Notes under the pieces: model-generated
Databases searched by the model: none
Seen by the model: only the letters and a program-made list of their open reading frames with translations
Told to the model about the DNA's origin: nothing
Assembly (NCBI GenBank): GCA_017394605.1
Contig: JAFPXU010000133.1
Span: 1 to 49,387, forward strand
Origin: Clostridia bacterium
Lineage (GTDB): Bacteria; Bacillota_A; Clostridia; Christensenellales; CAG-138
Direction of reading: 5' to 3'
DNA: 49,387 bases
Made by a program: the position numbers and the translations under genes
Shown: positions 16,958-25,523 of the stretch, piece by piece
How the letters are laid out: each line of letters starts with the position of its first letter
Position numbering within the stretch: position 1 is the stretch's first letter

Positions 16958-18742
16958 TCATCGGTAGTAGCGTCCGTATTCGTATCCCTCCTGGAAGCAG
17001 GCGTCGCAGACATTGTATCGGGAACCGATCGGAAGGATCTTTCCGCAGACGCGGCAGCGCTTTATAAACGTGGATTTACCCGCTTTCAGGAAGGCGTTGA
17101 TCTTGTCGCAGAGGTAGCTCTTCTGCTTTTCACAGTCCTCCTCCACGCCGATGCGGCGCATGAGCTGGTGATGGATGTCGAACGCGCTGTACTGCAGCTC
17201 GCATTTTTCAAGCGTGGAGGAGCCGAACGGCGGCATGGGAAGCGGGCGGTCGGAAAGGATCGCCTTGCAGCAGGAGAGCCAGTAATGCACGAGCAGATCG
17301 CTCTTGATGTTGACGGGGCAAGTAATCAGGTCGTAGATAAACGATTTCGGCGCTTTGTCCTGTTCACTGCCGAGTACCTGGAGAAGGAATTCCGCGTCCC
17401 GCACGTCCTCGCGGTCGAACGCCTCGACCGGCGGAAGGTTCTTCCACCCGGACAGCAGTTCCGAAAGGGTATAGTCGGTCTCGAGAAGTTCCCTCGGGAA
17501 CGGGATGCGCAGCGCGGACAGATCGGGAACGTCTTCCTCAAACCCTCTCCGGATGGAACGGACGTTGTTCATGGCGAGCACCTCGCCGATATCGAACATG
17601 CCGTACCGCCCGGCTCTGCCGGAGATCTGCTTGATCTCCACGGGACGGAGCGGTCTTCGTTCCTTGCCGTCGAATTTGGACGTATCCGCGAACACGATCC
17701 GCCTGATCGGGAGGGAGATGCCCATGCCGATCGCGTCGGTCGCGACGACGACGGTCGTTTCGCCGCTCGTATACCGGCGCACTTCCTCACGCCTTGCCTC
17801 GGGTGGGAGCGCGCCGTAGATGACACTGGCGTTTTTGTGATGCTGTTCGAGAAGCCCCGCGATGTTCAGAACGTTTTTCCTGGAGAACGCGATGACGGCA
17901 TCGCCGTCCTGCACGTCCTGCAGGCCGTTGCACTTTCCGGAAAAGACGAGGGGACCGAGACGCTCGTGGCGGACCATCTCATACGGCGCGCCGAGCGATT
18001 CGATCAGTTCCGTCATGAGGGATTCTGCCTCCGGCGCGCAGCAGACGTGGACCTCCTTCGCCTGCACGAGGCAGAGGGCTTTCAGCCAGTGGCTTCCGCG
18101 GTCGGGATCGGAGATCATCTGCGCCTCGTCGATGACCGCTACGTCGTACCATTTCGTGTAGTCGCACAGTTCGATCGTGGATGCCGTGATCAGGGCGCCC
18201 TCAACGTTCTGCTGTTCTTCGCCGGTCAGAAGGTTGCACGGGATTCCTTCGCCGTTGATGCGGTCGAACATTTCCAGCGCGAGCAGACGGAGCGGGCCGA
18301 GATAGACGCCCGTGACGGCATTTTTCAGCGCCTCCAGCGCATCGTGCGTCTTTCCGCTGTTGGTCGGACCGGAATGGAGGACGAACCGGCGGGGAAGGAA
18401 GGATCCCTGCTCGATCATGGAATCCGGGGTATACGAAAGAAGGAGCCGCTTCAGGTCTTCGGCTCTGCGCCGTTTGGATCTGGCGCTGTTCTTGATGCGG
18501 TCGAGTTCCTTTTTGACGGATGTCCGAAGCAGTGTGTTGCGGACGGTATCGAGCGTCCAGGCGGGCTGCTGGATCGCGTTCGGACGCCTGGAACTCGCTC
18601 GGATCACGGGATCCGGGAAATGGGAGAGGATGAACTCCTCGGAAAAACCGTAGCGGTCTTTTAGACCGGAGAGGGAAACGTAGCGTTTTCCGCCTCTGCG
18701 GCCGGAGTGATGTTTTTTTCTGCCTGTGGAATTCTGATTCAA
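16958..18742 (-). CDS. SUV3-like DExH helicase
   Basis: 594 residues. Motifs match the SUV3 group of RNA/DNA helicases best known from mitochondria: GPTNSGKTHDAL (Walker A, Lys near 124), VYLGPLRLLALEMFD (Ia), VAVIDEAQMISD (DEAQ box near 205), VVVATDAIGMGI (V) and EIKQISGRAGRYG (VI, about 375). The C-terminus ends in a zinc-ribbon pattern with Cys 563, 566, 579 and 582 (CRVC...CDAC). The basic N-terminus (GRKKHHSGRRGGKR) may bind nucleic acid. The reading frame starts with TTG at 18742; AAGAGG lies 9 bases upstream and the next in-frame Met would remove about 100 residues. A TTGACA-17-TATACT promoter serves it. Role in bacteria unproven; RNA turnover is a reasonable guess. Confidence 0.85.
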   Translation of the reverse strand: MNQNSTGRKKHHSGRRGGKRYVSLSGLKDRYGFSEEFILSHFPDPVIRASSRRPNAIQQPAWTLDTVRNTLLRTSVKKELDRIKNSARSKRRRAEDLKRLLLSYTPDSMIEQGSFLPRRFVLHSGPTNSGKTHDALEALKNAVTGVYLGPLRLLALEMFDRINGEGIPCNLLTGEEQQNVEGALITASTIELCDYTKWYDVAVIDEAQMISDPDRGSHWLKALCLVQAKEVHVCCAPEAESLMTELIESLGAPYEMVRHERLGPLVFSGKCNGLQDVQDGDAVIAFSRKNVLNIAGLLEQHHKNASVIYGALPPEARREEVRRYTSGETTVVVATDAIGMGISLPIRRIVFADTSKFDGKERRPLRPVEIKQISGRAGRYGMFDIGEVLAMNNVRSIRRGFEEDVPDLSALRIPFPRELLETDYTLSELLSGWKNLPPVEAFDREDVRDAEFLLQVLGSEQDKAPKSFIYDLITCPVNIKSDLLVHYWLSCCKAILSDRPLPMPPFGSSTLEKCELQYSAFDIHHQLMRRIGVEEDCEKQKSYLCDKINAFLKAGKSTFIKRCRVCGKILPIGSRYNVCDACFQEGYEYGRYYR

Positions 18743-18777
18743 TACGGAAATCCTCTTGCCCGAATGACTGCATTTAT

Positions 18778-18806
18778 AGTATATGTATCAGGGCCGGCGT
18801 TGTCAA
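18778..18806 (-). promoter_or_regulatory. Promoter of the SUV3-like helicase gene
   Basis: On the minus strand TTGACA (plus 18801-18806), 17 bases, TATACT (plus 18778-18783). It predicts a leader of about 29 bases before the TTG start codon at 18742. Confidence 0.75.
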
Positions 18807-18822
18807 AAGCGGTGCCGGAATT

Positions 18823-18852
18823 TTGCCCGTTCCGTATACGGAATGGTATAAT
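18823..18852 (+). promoter_or_regulatory. Cyclase promoter with a 14-base palindrome in the spacer
   Basis: TTGCCC (18823-18828), 18 bases, TATAAT (18847-18852). The perfect palindrome TTCCGTATACGGAA (18830-18843) occupies the spacer, a normal place for a repressor operator. It also lies just upstream of the divergent helicase promoter, so one protein could control both. Confidence 0.6.
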
Positions 18853-18883
18853 GGACGGGAAAGCGAATGGAAACCGGAGAATC

Positions 18884-20200
18884 ATGGAACATACACCCGA
18901 TCAGCTGAATATGGACGGACGCATCATACGGGACATGTCCGAGGGAATCCTGACGGTCGGAATGGACGGCAGGATTCTTTCCGTGAACGGAATCGCGGAA
19001 AAGATTCTGGGCAAACGCCGCGGGGACCTGATCGGCAACCTGTTTACGGAGTGTTTTGTCGAGCACGTGGAGGACGACGCGTTCAACCGTACGATCCTGA
19101 ACGCGCTTCGCGGATATCTCGCCTCAACGGAAAACATCGTGCCGTATTACCGCGGAACGGAGACGAAGCTGCTGAACGCCATGACGTCCTATCTGTACGA
19201 CGGAGAGGAGAAGGCAGGCGTGATCGTGGTGCTCAACGATGTGACGGTTTTCGGACGGCTTCTCTCCAGAGACGTATTAAAAGAGCTGTACGGCTCTCCT
19301 GACGGGTCCGCGCTCGGGGGCAGGAAAGAGACCGTGTCCGTTCTTATGAGCGATCTGCGCGGTTTTACGGCGATTTCCGAGCGTCTGGAACCGAAATCGC
19401 TCGTCCGCATGATCAACCATTATCTGGCCGAGATGACGGCGGTTCTTGAGGAATGCAGGGGTACGGTCATCGAGATCATCGGAGACGGGATCCTTGCTCT
19501 GTTCGGTGCCCCGCTCAGTACGGAGCGTCACGCGGACCATGCCGTGACGGCTGCTCTGAGGATGCAGCAGACGATGGCTTCCGTCAACCGCTGGAACGTC
19601 AGTAACGGGTATCCGGAGCTCCGGATGGGGATCGCGATCAATTCCGGTGAGGCGATCGTCGGCAACATCGGATCGCTTCAGCGCGCGAAATACGGCGCTC
19701 TGGGGCCGGCGGTCAATCTTGCCGGCAGGATCGAAGGATACACCATGCCCGGAGAGGTGCTCATCTCCGAGTACACGAAGCTGTATGTCGTTTCCGAATT
19801 GAGAACGGAGAACGAGATGGAGATCTATCCGAAGGGAATGAACGCTCCCGTGCGCATTATGCGCGTGACCGGGATCGGCTTTCTGGATTCGGATACGTTC
19901 AAAGCGGCGGAAGAGCATCTGACGGAACTGCAGAAGCCCGCGTTTCTCCTGTTTTCCCATGTGGTGGGCAAGCAGGTCGTTCCGGAAACGTTGACCGGAA
20001 CGGTGACGGCGGTATCCGCGTCCTTCTGTGTCCTGGAGACCGGATCGCAGCTTTCCGAGCGGGACGATCTCAGGCTGGATTACGGTGACGGGATCTACGC
20101 GAAGGTCGCGTTCGGAGGCGGGACGGGAAAGTGGCATATCGTGTTCACGTCCGGCGCGGAGGAATTTGTGGCCTGGATCGAACATATGCAGAAAGCGTAA
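18884..20200 (+). CDS. PAS-domain class III adenylate/guanylate cyclase
   Basis: 438 residues from ATG 18884 (CCGGAG 7 bases upstream); the frame is open further upstream but those starts fall in or before the promoter. A PAS sensor domain spans about 10-125 (IIRDMSEGILTVGMDGRILS). The class III cyclase domain spans about 145-320: SVLMSDLRGFTAISERL (first metal Asp), EIIGDGILALFGAP (second metal Asp) and RAKYGALGPAVNLAGRIEG (Asn and Arg of the transition-state pair). The last about 90 residues are a beta-rich domain of uncertain type. It would convert ATP or GTP to the cyclic nucleotide in the cytoplasm; no signal peptide or membrane helix. The substrate is not certain. Confidence 0.85.
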   Translation: MEHTPDQLNMDGRIIRDMSEGILTVGMDGRILSVNGIAEKILGKRRGDLIGNLFTECFVEHVEDDAFNRTILNALRGYLASTENIVPYYRGTETKLLNAMTSYLYDGEEKAGVIVVLNDVTVFGRLLSRDVLKELYGSPDGSALGGRKETVSVLMSDLRGFTAISERLEPKSLVRMINHYLAEMTAVLEECRGTVIEIIGDGILALFGAPLSTERHADHAVTAALRMQQTMASVNRWNVSNGYPELRMGIAINSGEAIVGNIGSLQRAKYGALGPAVNLAGRIEGYTMPGEVLISEYTKLYVVSELRTENEMEIYPKGMNAPVRIMRVTGIGFLDSDTFKAAEEHLTELQKPAFLLFSHVVGKQVVPETLTGTVTAVSASFCVLETGSQLSERDDLRLDYGDGIYAKVAFGGGTGKWHIVFTSGAEEFVAWIEHMQKA

Positions 20201-20239
20201 TCAATCGAATTTATACAGAGATTTCTTGGAGGAACCGAA

Positions 20240-21361
20240 ATGGCAGATCAAAGACTGAGACAGCTCGCAGAAATGCTTCTGAAGGACGCGCTGGAAATGA
20301 AGGAAGGGGAGATGTTCCAGCTGAACAGCGGAACGCCTGCCAATCCTTTGAACAAGGAGATTCTGAAGGCGGCAGCCCGCATGGGACTGTATCCCGTCAT
20401 GAATCTCAGGGATCACGAGCTCGAGCGCCTGTTCTACGGGTGCATCGATCCGGAGCATCCGGAGCGCATGAAGGAGAACATCGTCCGTCAGAAGGAATGG
20501 GAAATGAAGATGTGGGACAGCGTCGCGGCGCACATCGACGTCGGCATTGACGAAAACGACGCGGAACTGGCGGCGGCGGACAGCAGATCCCAGAAGTACT
20601 ACAGATCCCTGCGGCAGGATGTGAGGAACGTGATGATCGACAAGCGCAGATGGACCTATCTGCACTGGCCGACGATGGCGGACGCGCAGAAGGCCGGCAT
20701 GTGCTATGACGACTTTTATGAGTTCTTCCTGAATTCCGCGCTTGTGGACTACAAGGCGATGTCCGCCTCCATGGTCCCGCTCGTGAAGTATCTTGAGAAG
20801 ACGGACCGTGTCCATATCAAGGGACCCGGAACGGATCTGACGTTCTCCATCAAGGGGATCCCCGCGATCCCCTGCGACGGTCACAAGAACATCCCCGACG
20901 GCGAAGTGTTCACGGCGCCTGTGCGCGACAGCGTGAACGGGGTCATCCAGTACAACACCGCCGCGATGCGGTACGGCAAGAAGTTCCTGAATCCGAGGCT
21001 TGTTTTCAAAGACGGAAAGATCGTCGAGGCGACCTGCGACAACGACACGGCGGGCTTCAACGAGCTGCTTGACGCGGACGAGGGGGCGAGGTATGTCGGC
21101 GAGTTCGCGCTCGGCGTGAACAACGCCGTGACGAAGGCGGTGGGAAACACGCTCTATGACGAGAAGATCGGCGGATCGTTCCATTTCACGCCCGGATGCT
21201 GCTATGAGGAGGCGCCGAACGGAAACATCTCCCAGCTTCATCTGGACATCGTCTGCATCCAGAAGAAGGAATACGGCGGCGGTGAGATCTATTTCGACGG
21301 GGAACTCGTCCGCAAGGACGGTCTGTTCCTGCCGGAAGAACTGAAAGGACTGAATCCGTGA
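20240..21361 (+). CDS. M29-family (thermophilic-type) aminopeptidase
   Basis: 373 residues, usual length for M29 metallo-aminopeptidases (AmpS/PepS/T), cytoplasmic enzymes that trim N-terminal residues from peptides. Metal-site regions visible: NIPDGEVFTAPVRDSVNG (Glu), YVGEFALGVN (Glu), GNTLYDEKIGGSFHFTPG (Glu, His) and QLHLDIVC (His, Asp), in the order seen in the family. TTGGAGG lies 7 bases before the ATG. It follows the cyclase gene by 39 bp and shares a GTGA overlap with the YitT-family gene, so all three may be one transcript. Confidence 0.85.
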   Translation: MADQRLRQLAEMLLKDALEMKEGEMFQLNSGTPANPLNKEILKAAARMGLYPVMNLRDHELERLFYGCIDPEHPERMKENIVRQKEWEMKMWDSVAAHIDVGIDENDAELAAADSRSQKYYRSLRQDVRNVMIDKRRWTYLHWPTMADAQKAGMCYDDFYEFFLNSALVDYKAMSASMVPLVKYLEKTDRVHIKGPGTDLTFSIKGIPAIPCDGHKNIPDGEVFTAPVRDSVNGVIQYNTAAMRYGKKFLNPRLVFKDGKIVEATCDNDTAGFNELLDADEGARYVGEFALGVNNAVTKAVGNTLYDEKIGGSFHFTPGCCYEEAPNGNISQLHLDIVCIQKKEYGGGEIYFDGELVRKDGLFLPEELKGLNP

Positions 21362-22218
21362 ACAGGGAAAAGCTCAAATTCATTCTGATCGACCTCGCTT
21401 CGGCAATCCTTGGCGGCGCGTTTGTCGCGGCCGGTCTGTCCATGTTTACGATCCCGAACAATATCGCGCCCGGCGGCGTTTCCGGTTTCGCGACGGCGTT
21501 CGTGCATCTGATCCATAACAGGATCAGCGTCGGTACCATTACGGCCGCGCTGAACATCCCGCCCATGATCATCGCATGGAGAAAGTTCGGCTTCAGGCCG
21601 CTTCTGACGACCATTATCGCGACGGCCGTCATGTCCGTGCTGATCGATGTGTTCGCGGTGATCCTTCCCGTCTATACGAACAACGTGCTTCTGGCTGCCA
21701 TCCTTGGCGGCGTTCTGATCGGGATCGGAACGGGCGTACTGTTCGTCCGGAACGCTTCCACAGGCGGAACGGATCTGATCAGCCTGATCCTGAAACGGTA
21801 CTTTCCGAATCTCGAAGTATCCAAGATCCTGATGTCCATTGACGTATTCGTCGTCATTTTCGCGGTATGCGTATTCCACAATATCGAGGTCGCGCTGTAT
21901 TCCATCGTGACGATCTACGTGACGTCCAAGGTCGTGGACAGCATCATGCAGGGCGTCGACTATGCCAAGGTCATCTATGTCGTGACCGAGAAGGGGGACG
22001 AGATCAACCGCGCGCTTGCGGAAAAAATCGGCAGGGGGGTGACCCTGATTCCCGCGAAAGGCGGGTTTACCGGACGGGAAAAGCAGATGCTTGCCGTCGT
22101 GATCCGTCGGAACGAGTTTTCACAGACGTTAGGGGTTATCAAGTCTGTCGATCCTGCTTCTTTCACATTTGCGATGAGCGCGACGGAAGTGCACGGTGAG
22201 GGGTTTAAGCAAGAGTAG
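21358..22218 (+). CDS. YitT-family membrane protein
   Basis: 286 residues starting at GTG 21358 (the 4-bp GTGA overlaps the aminopeptidase stop; AAGGA 9 bases before). About five to six membrane helices (first about 10-30: LIDLASAILGGAFVAAGLSM), with FTIPNNIAPGGVSGFAT and the ASTGGTDLISLIL stretch usual for YitT/DUF161 proteins. The C-terminal about 80 residues are the soluble DUF2179 domain (VIYVVTEKGDEINRALAEKI, ending in SATEVHGEGF). Function is not established; members have been linked to transport. Confidence 0.88.
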   Translation: MNREKLKFILIDLASAILGGAFVAAGLSMFTIPNNIAPGGVSGFATAFVHLIHNRISVGTITAALNIPPMIIAWRKFGFRPLLTTIIATAVMSVLIDVFAVILPVYTNNVLLAAILGGVLIGIGTGVLFVRNASTGGTDLISLILKRYFPNLEVSKILMSIDVFVVIFAVCVFHNIEVALYSIVTIYVTSKVVDSIMQGVDYAKVIYVVTEKGDEINRALAEKIGRGVTLIPAKGGFTGREKQMLAVVIRRNEFSQTLGVIKSVDPASFTFAMSATEVHGEGFKQE

Positions 22219-22258
22219 TTATTATTGCTGAGAATTAATTCTTGATAAGACAAATTAA

Positions 22259-22300
22259 GGGGCTGTCTCAAAACGTTTCCTTTTTGAGACAGCCCCTTTT
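22259..22300 (+). terminator. Strong rho-independent terminator
   Basis: A 15-bp perfect stem, GGGGCTGTCTCAAAA (22259-22273) with TTTTGAGACAGCCCC (22282-22296), then TTTT. It ends the yitT transcript, and could also stop the minus-strand gene at 22356, although the minus-side T run is poor. Confidence 0.85.
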
Positions 22301-22355
22301 CGTTCCATATGAAGTTGAGAATGCATGACAGTAACGGAAGATCGTTGTTGTCAGA

Positions 22356-22718
22356 TCATGTGAGCGGAAGGATCGCGCGTTCCCGGCCGTTTCTGTCAAA
22401 CTCCCAGACAGCTTCCATCGCGTCATTCCTGAACAGAATGAGGACGATCCGTTTTCCTTCGGTTCCTGCATCGAAGTCGCATTCTGAGTAGTGGTGACTG
22501 TCGCGCTTTGCCTGCTGATGCGCGTCCAGATAGTTTGCATAGATAACACTGCACTTCAGACTGTCCGGAAGCGGAAGGTCTGTCTGATCCAGTTTTGTGC
22601 GGCCGTCCCAAGTTCCGACCCGGTAGGAAACACCGCGCGCGGACTTTACAGGATGTCGTTTTTTCCGGCTTTCGGCAAGACCTGATGTTCGCTTAAAATC
22701 GGTTAAATCAAACTTCAT
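22356..22718 (-). CDS. Hypothetical protein, 120 residues
   Basis: Starts at ATG 22718 (MKFDLTDFKRTSG) with GAGGCGG about 5 bases upstream; an open stretch back to 22772 has no ribosome site. The protein is soluble, basic in its first third (ESRKKRHPVKSARG), then a segment with several Asp/Leu (DQTDLPLPDSLKCSVIYANYL), His-rich DAHQQAKRDSHHYSE, and an ending EFDRNGRERAILPL. No signal peptide or membrane segment. I do not recognise a family. It lies 72 bp after another small unknown gene on the same strand and may be co-transcribed with it. Confidence 0.6.
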   Translation of the reverse strand: MKFDLTDFKRTSGLAESRKKRHPVKSARGVSYRVGTWDGRTKLDQTDLPLPDSLKCSVIYANYLDAHQQAKRDSHHYSECDFDAGTEGKRIVLILFRNDAMEAVWEFDRNGRERAILPLT

Positions 22719-22790
22719 ATTCCGCCTCGTGCGCTTCAACATGCGGTACGGGATCCGTTCAGGGAAGAACAACGCCCTGGGGTCCGATAA

Positions 22791-23129
22791 TCAGCCTCTT
22801 CTTTCAGGGGCTAAAGGCTCTTCCCATTTCACGACAGCGCCGTGTTCCGCGGCAAGCTGTCCGACCGTTTCCTGCAGCTGGTCCAGGAATGTTGCTTCCT
22901 TTTTCTTTGATCTTCTGCCTTTGCCGCTGTTGAGTTCTTTTTCGAAATATGCGTCATAGGAAACGGCGAAGTCCTCTTCGTTGGCATGCGGAAAAAAGGT
23001 AACCGCCGCTTTGTAGGTAATGAATCCCGCTTCGGAATCGCTGATCAGCATGACGAGCGCGCCGTTGCGGCGTACGCCCGAAAACTCCGCATCCGCAAGA
23101 AAATAGCGTTCATATACGTTGATGACCAT
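22791..23129 (-). CDS. Hypothetical protein, 112 residues
   Basis: Begins MVINVYERYFLADAEFSGVR; AAGGAGG is about 11 bases upstream. A mixed alpha/beta soluble protein; the middle section has GFITYKAAVTFFPHANEED, then a very basic stretch NSGKGRRSKKKEATF and a final helix (LDQLQETVGQLAAEHGAV). No signal or membrane segment and no family that I recognise. It heads a two-gene minus-strand group with the 120-residue protein. The pair lies between two terminators, at 22259 and 23185, and so looks like an independent unit, possibly recent in origin. Confidence 0.6.
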   Translation of the reverse strand: MVINVYERYFLADAEFSGVRRNGALVMLISDSEAGFITYKAAVTFFPHANEEDFAVSYDAYFEKELNSGKGRRSKKKEATFLDQLQETVGQLAAEHGAVVKWEEPLAPERRG

Positions 23130-23176
23130 AAAATCATTTCACCTCCTTATACAACTGAAAGAGAATGACATAATTC

Positions 23177-23247
23177 GAAAAAACAAGGAGATCTCGTACC
23201 CCTGCTACGGGAATCCGTTTTCAGGACGGACACAAGATCTCCTTTTT
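23177..23247 (-). terminator. Terminator after the first DUF975 gene, with internal branched stems
   Basis: AAGGAGATCT (23185-23194) pairs with AGATCTCCTT (23235-23244); the 40-base interior can form two more short stems (CCC..GGG and TCCG..CGGA). On the minus strand the stem is followed by TTTTTT, fitting termination of the gene at 23270. On the plus strand it is followed by TTT. Confidence 0.65.
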
Positions 23248-23269
23248 CACAAGATGACAATGGTATTTG

Positions 23270-23902
23270 TTATTCTTCCAGAGGCTCCCCGTTCAGTTCG
23301 TCCTCCGAAACGGTGCCGTCGTCCAGCGCACTCTGCTTGCGTTCCTGATAGAATCCGGCAAGAGCGGTCGCGTAATACGGGTTGACGAGGAAAACGCCCA
23401 GTATGCCGTTTGTCAGGAGGGAGAGGATCTTCCATCCGAGGAAGCTCAGATTGAACACGAACAGTTTCCATTTATAGCCCTTCATCATGCGGATGGACAG
23501 CTTCAGAGCGTCTTTCGCGCGGACGTTGCGGCAGTCGTCAAGAATGTACGGCGTGAGCGCGTAGGAATAGGACTTGATGATTCCCGGAACGATGAACAGC
23601 AGCGACCAGAAGAAGACGAACATCTGCATCCAGAGATATCCGCCGAGCTTATGTCCGAAATTGTCAAACGCTCTCATGAAGATCGTGCCCATGTCTTCGG
23701 TCTTGCCCTTGTAGACGTTGCGGAAGAACGTTTTTCTTCCGATGATAAACGGCGGGGTCAGGACAAGCGCGCCGATCCCGAGCGTCAGGCCGCCGATGAA
23801 ACCGATTAGGATCGCGACGACCGCGTAGGCCGCGACGCACTGCCAGTAGTTCTGAACAAATTCATGTTTCGCAAGCGATTTGATTTCTTTTCTGGAAAGC
23901 AT
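23270..23902 (-). CDS. DUF975 family integral membrane protein (first copy)
   Basis: 210 residues from ATG 23902 (GGAGG 9 bases upstream); the longer open frame to 24118 has no good start. About six hydrophobic stretches (for example YAVVAILIGFIGGLTLGIGALVL and MQMFVFFWSLLFIVPGIIKSYSYAL). Family pattern: GHKLGGYLWMQMFVFFWSLL, then TPYILDDCRNVRAKDALKLS, then MMKGYKWKLFVF. DUF975 proteins have no assigned function. A near-copy of the same length lies at 25652, on the far side of the sodium symporter. It has its own minus-strand promoter and a 75-base leader with a CCGCATC/GATGCGG hairpin. Confidence 0.85.
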   Translation of the reverse strand: MLSRKEIKSLAKHEFVQNYWQCVAAYAVVAILIGFIGGLTLGIGALVLTPPFIIGRKTFFRNVYKGKTEDMGTIFMRAFDNFGHKLGGYLWMQMFVFFWSLLFIVPGIIKSYSYALTPYILDDCRNVRAKDALKLSIRMMKGYKWKLFVFNLSFLGWKILSLLTNGILGVFLVNPYYATALAGFYQERKQSALDDGTVSEDELNGEPLEE

Positions 23903-23985
23903 ATGCAACAACCTCCGTTCGTACCGCATCCGTGAGATGCGGGTGGATTTCTCGCGGCGTAATTCCGCAGGCCCCGTTTGATTGG

Positions 23986-24013
23986 AGTATATCATCATTC
24001 GCTGTTTTGTAAA
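23986..24013 (-). promoter_or_regulatory. Promoter of the first DUF975 gene
   Basis: On the minus strand TTTACA (plus 24008-24013), 16 bases, TGA-TATACT (plus 23986-23991), an extended -10 box. The leader runs to 23902 and holds the hairpin at 23924-23942. Confidence 0.6.
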
Positions 24014-24050
24014 AGCATGATTTGACGTACAGCCGTGATGCTGCTGGGCT

Positions 24051-24079
24051 TTGACACGGGCCGCCATTTGTGCTATGGT
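24051..24079 (+). promoter_or_regulatory. Promoter of the NSS transporter gene
   Basis: TTGACA (24051-24056), 17 bases, TATGGT (24074-24079). The leader to the ATG at 24159 is about 70 bases. Confidence 0.6.
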
Positions 24080-24158
24080 ACGGAATGTTTGCCGTCTCCG
24101 GACAGAAGAAACGATCAAAAAGGAGACGGAGGAGTGTCAGATCTGGAGGTTCGTTCTC

Positions 24159-25523
24159 ATGGAGCAGAAGAGGAGCAGTTTTTCCGGCAAACTGGGTTTT
24201 GTCCTTTCATCGGCCGGCGCGTCGGTCGGTCTCGGAAACATCTGGCGGTTTCCGTATTTCGCGGCGAAGTACGGTGGCGGCATCTTCCTGCTTGTGTATA
24301 TCGTTCTGGCTCTGACCTTCGGATATACGATGATCATCGCAGAAACAGCCATCGGAAGGATGACGAAGAAAAGCCCTGTCAGCGCTTTCAAGGGACTCGG
24401 GAAAAACGGGTTTTTCCGCGCCGGAGGATGGATCAACGCCATCATCCCGCTTCTGATCGTTCCGTATTATTCCGTGATCGGCGGATGGGTAATCAAATAT
24501 CTCTTTGAGTATCTGGTCGGCCATGTCGGAGCCGTTTCGCAGGACGGATATTTCACGTCGTTCATCACCGCAAATCTGCAGCCGGAAATCTGTTTTCTGA
24601 TCTTCCTGTTCCTCACTATGACGGTCATTTACCTCGGTGTTGAGGGCGGAATCGAGCGGGTATCCCGCTTCATGATGCCCGTGCTCGTCGTACTGGCGGT
24701 CGTCATCGCGGCGTACACCGTGACGAGACCCGGCGCGCTTGCCGGCGTGAAGTATTTTCTCGTTCCGAATCCGAAGAACTTTTCCGTCATGACGGTCGTC
24801 GCTGCGCTTGGGCAGATGTTTTATTCCCTGTCCATCGCGATGGGCATCCTGATCACGTTCGGTTCCTACATGAAGCGGGACGTATCCATCGAAAAGGCGA
24901 CGCTGCAGGTCGAGCTCTTTGATACAGCCGTGGCAATCCTGGCCGGGCTCATGATCATTCCTGCCGTGTTCGCGTTTTCGGGCGGAGACCCGAACGCGCT
25001 GAACGCAGGACCTTCGCTGATGTTTGTGACGATTCCGAAGGTCTTTTCCAGCATGCCGCTCGGTTCCGCCCTCGGTATCCTGTTCTTTGTGCTTGTCCTG
25101 CTTGCGGCATTGACGAGCGCGATCGCGCTCGCGGAGAGCGTCGTTTCCACGGCTGAGGACGAGCTCGGATGGTCGAGAAGGAAGGCGACGCTGATCTCCG
25201 GCGCCGTCATGATCGGTCTCGGAACGCTTTCGAGCCTCGGTTACGGTTATCTCGGCAAGGTGAAGATCATCGGCATGCAGTTTCTGGATTTCTTCGATTT
25301 TCTGACGAATTCCCTGATGATGCCGGTGTCCGCCGTGTTCATCTGCTTTCTGATCACGCGCGCGGTCGGTGCGGACGCTGTCGAGAAGGAAGTGCGTCTG
25401 AACGGAGCGCCGTTCCGGCTTTCGAACGTGTTCCGTTTCATGATCCGCTGGCTGTGCCCGGTTTTCCTGATCGTGATCCTGATCAGTTCGATCCTGAACG
25501 TGTTCGGCATCATCCAGATGTAA
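24159..25523 (+). CDS. Neurotransmitter:sodium symporter (SLC6/NSS) family transporter
   Basis: 454 residues from ATG 24159 (TGGAGG 9 bases upstream; the open frame to 24051 overlaps the promoter). Helix 1 carries the family's sodium and substrate site: GASVGLGNIWRFPYFAAK, with the unwound GNIWRFP region, and GGGIFLLVYIV starts helix 2. About 11-12 membrane helices; bacterial members (LeuT, MhsT, TnaT) take up amino acids with sodium ions. A later site region is seen in LSIAMGILITFGSYMKRDVS. The substrate cannot be told from sequence alone. Its two flanking genes are DUF975 paralogues on the other strand. Confidence 0.92.
   Translation: MEQKRSSFSGKLGFVLSSAGASVGLGNIWRFPYFAAKYGGGIFLLVYIVLALTFGYTMIIAETAIGRMTKKSPVSAFKGLGKNGFFRAGGWINAIIPLLIVPYYSVIGGWVIKYLFEYLVGHVGAVSQDGYFTSFITANLQPEICFLIFLFLTMTVIYLGVEGGIERVSRFMMPVLVVLAVVIAAYTVTRPGALAGVKYFLVPNPKNFSVMTVVAALGQMFYSLSIAMGILITFGSYMKRDVSIEKATLQVELFDTAVAILAGLMIIPAVFAFSGGDPNALNAGPSLMFVTIPKVFSSMPLGSALGILFFVLVLLAALTSAIALAESVVSTAEDELGWSRRKATLISGAVMIGLGTLSSLGYGYLGKVKIIGMQFLDFFDFLTNSLMMPVSAVFICFLITRAVGADAVEKEVRLNGAPFRLSNVFRFMIRWLCPVFLIVILISSILNVFGIIQM

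Noticed and set aside
16925..18664. Long open frame opposite the SUV3-like helicase
   Set aside because: Protein-like features are missing, and the helicase on the other strand is a clear match. GC-rich codon use leaves the antisense frame open.
22259..22300. End of an insertion sequence
   Set aside because: The 15-bp hairpin with T run works as a terminator, and no transposase or target duplication is near.
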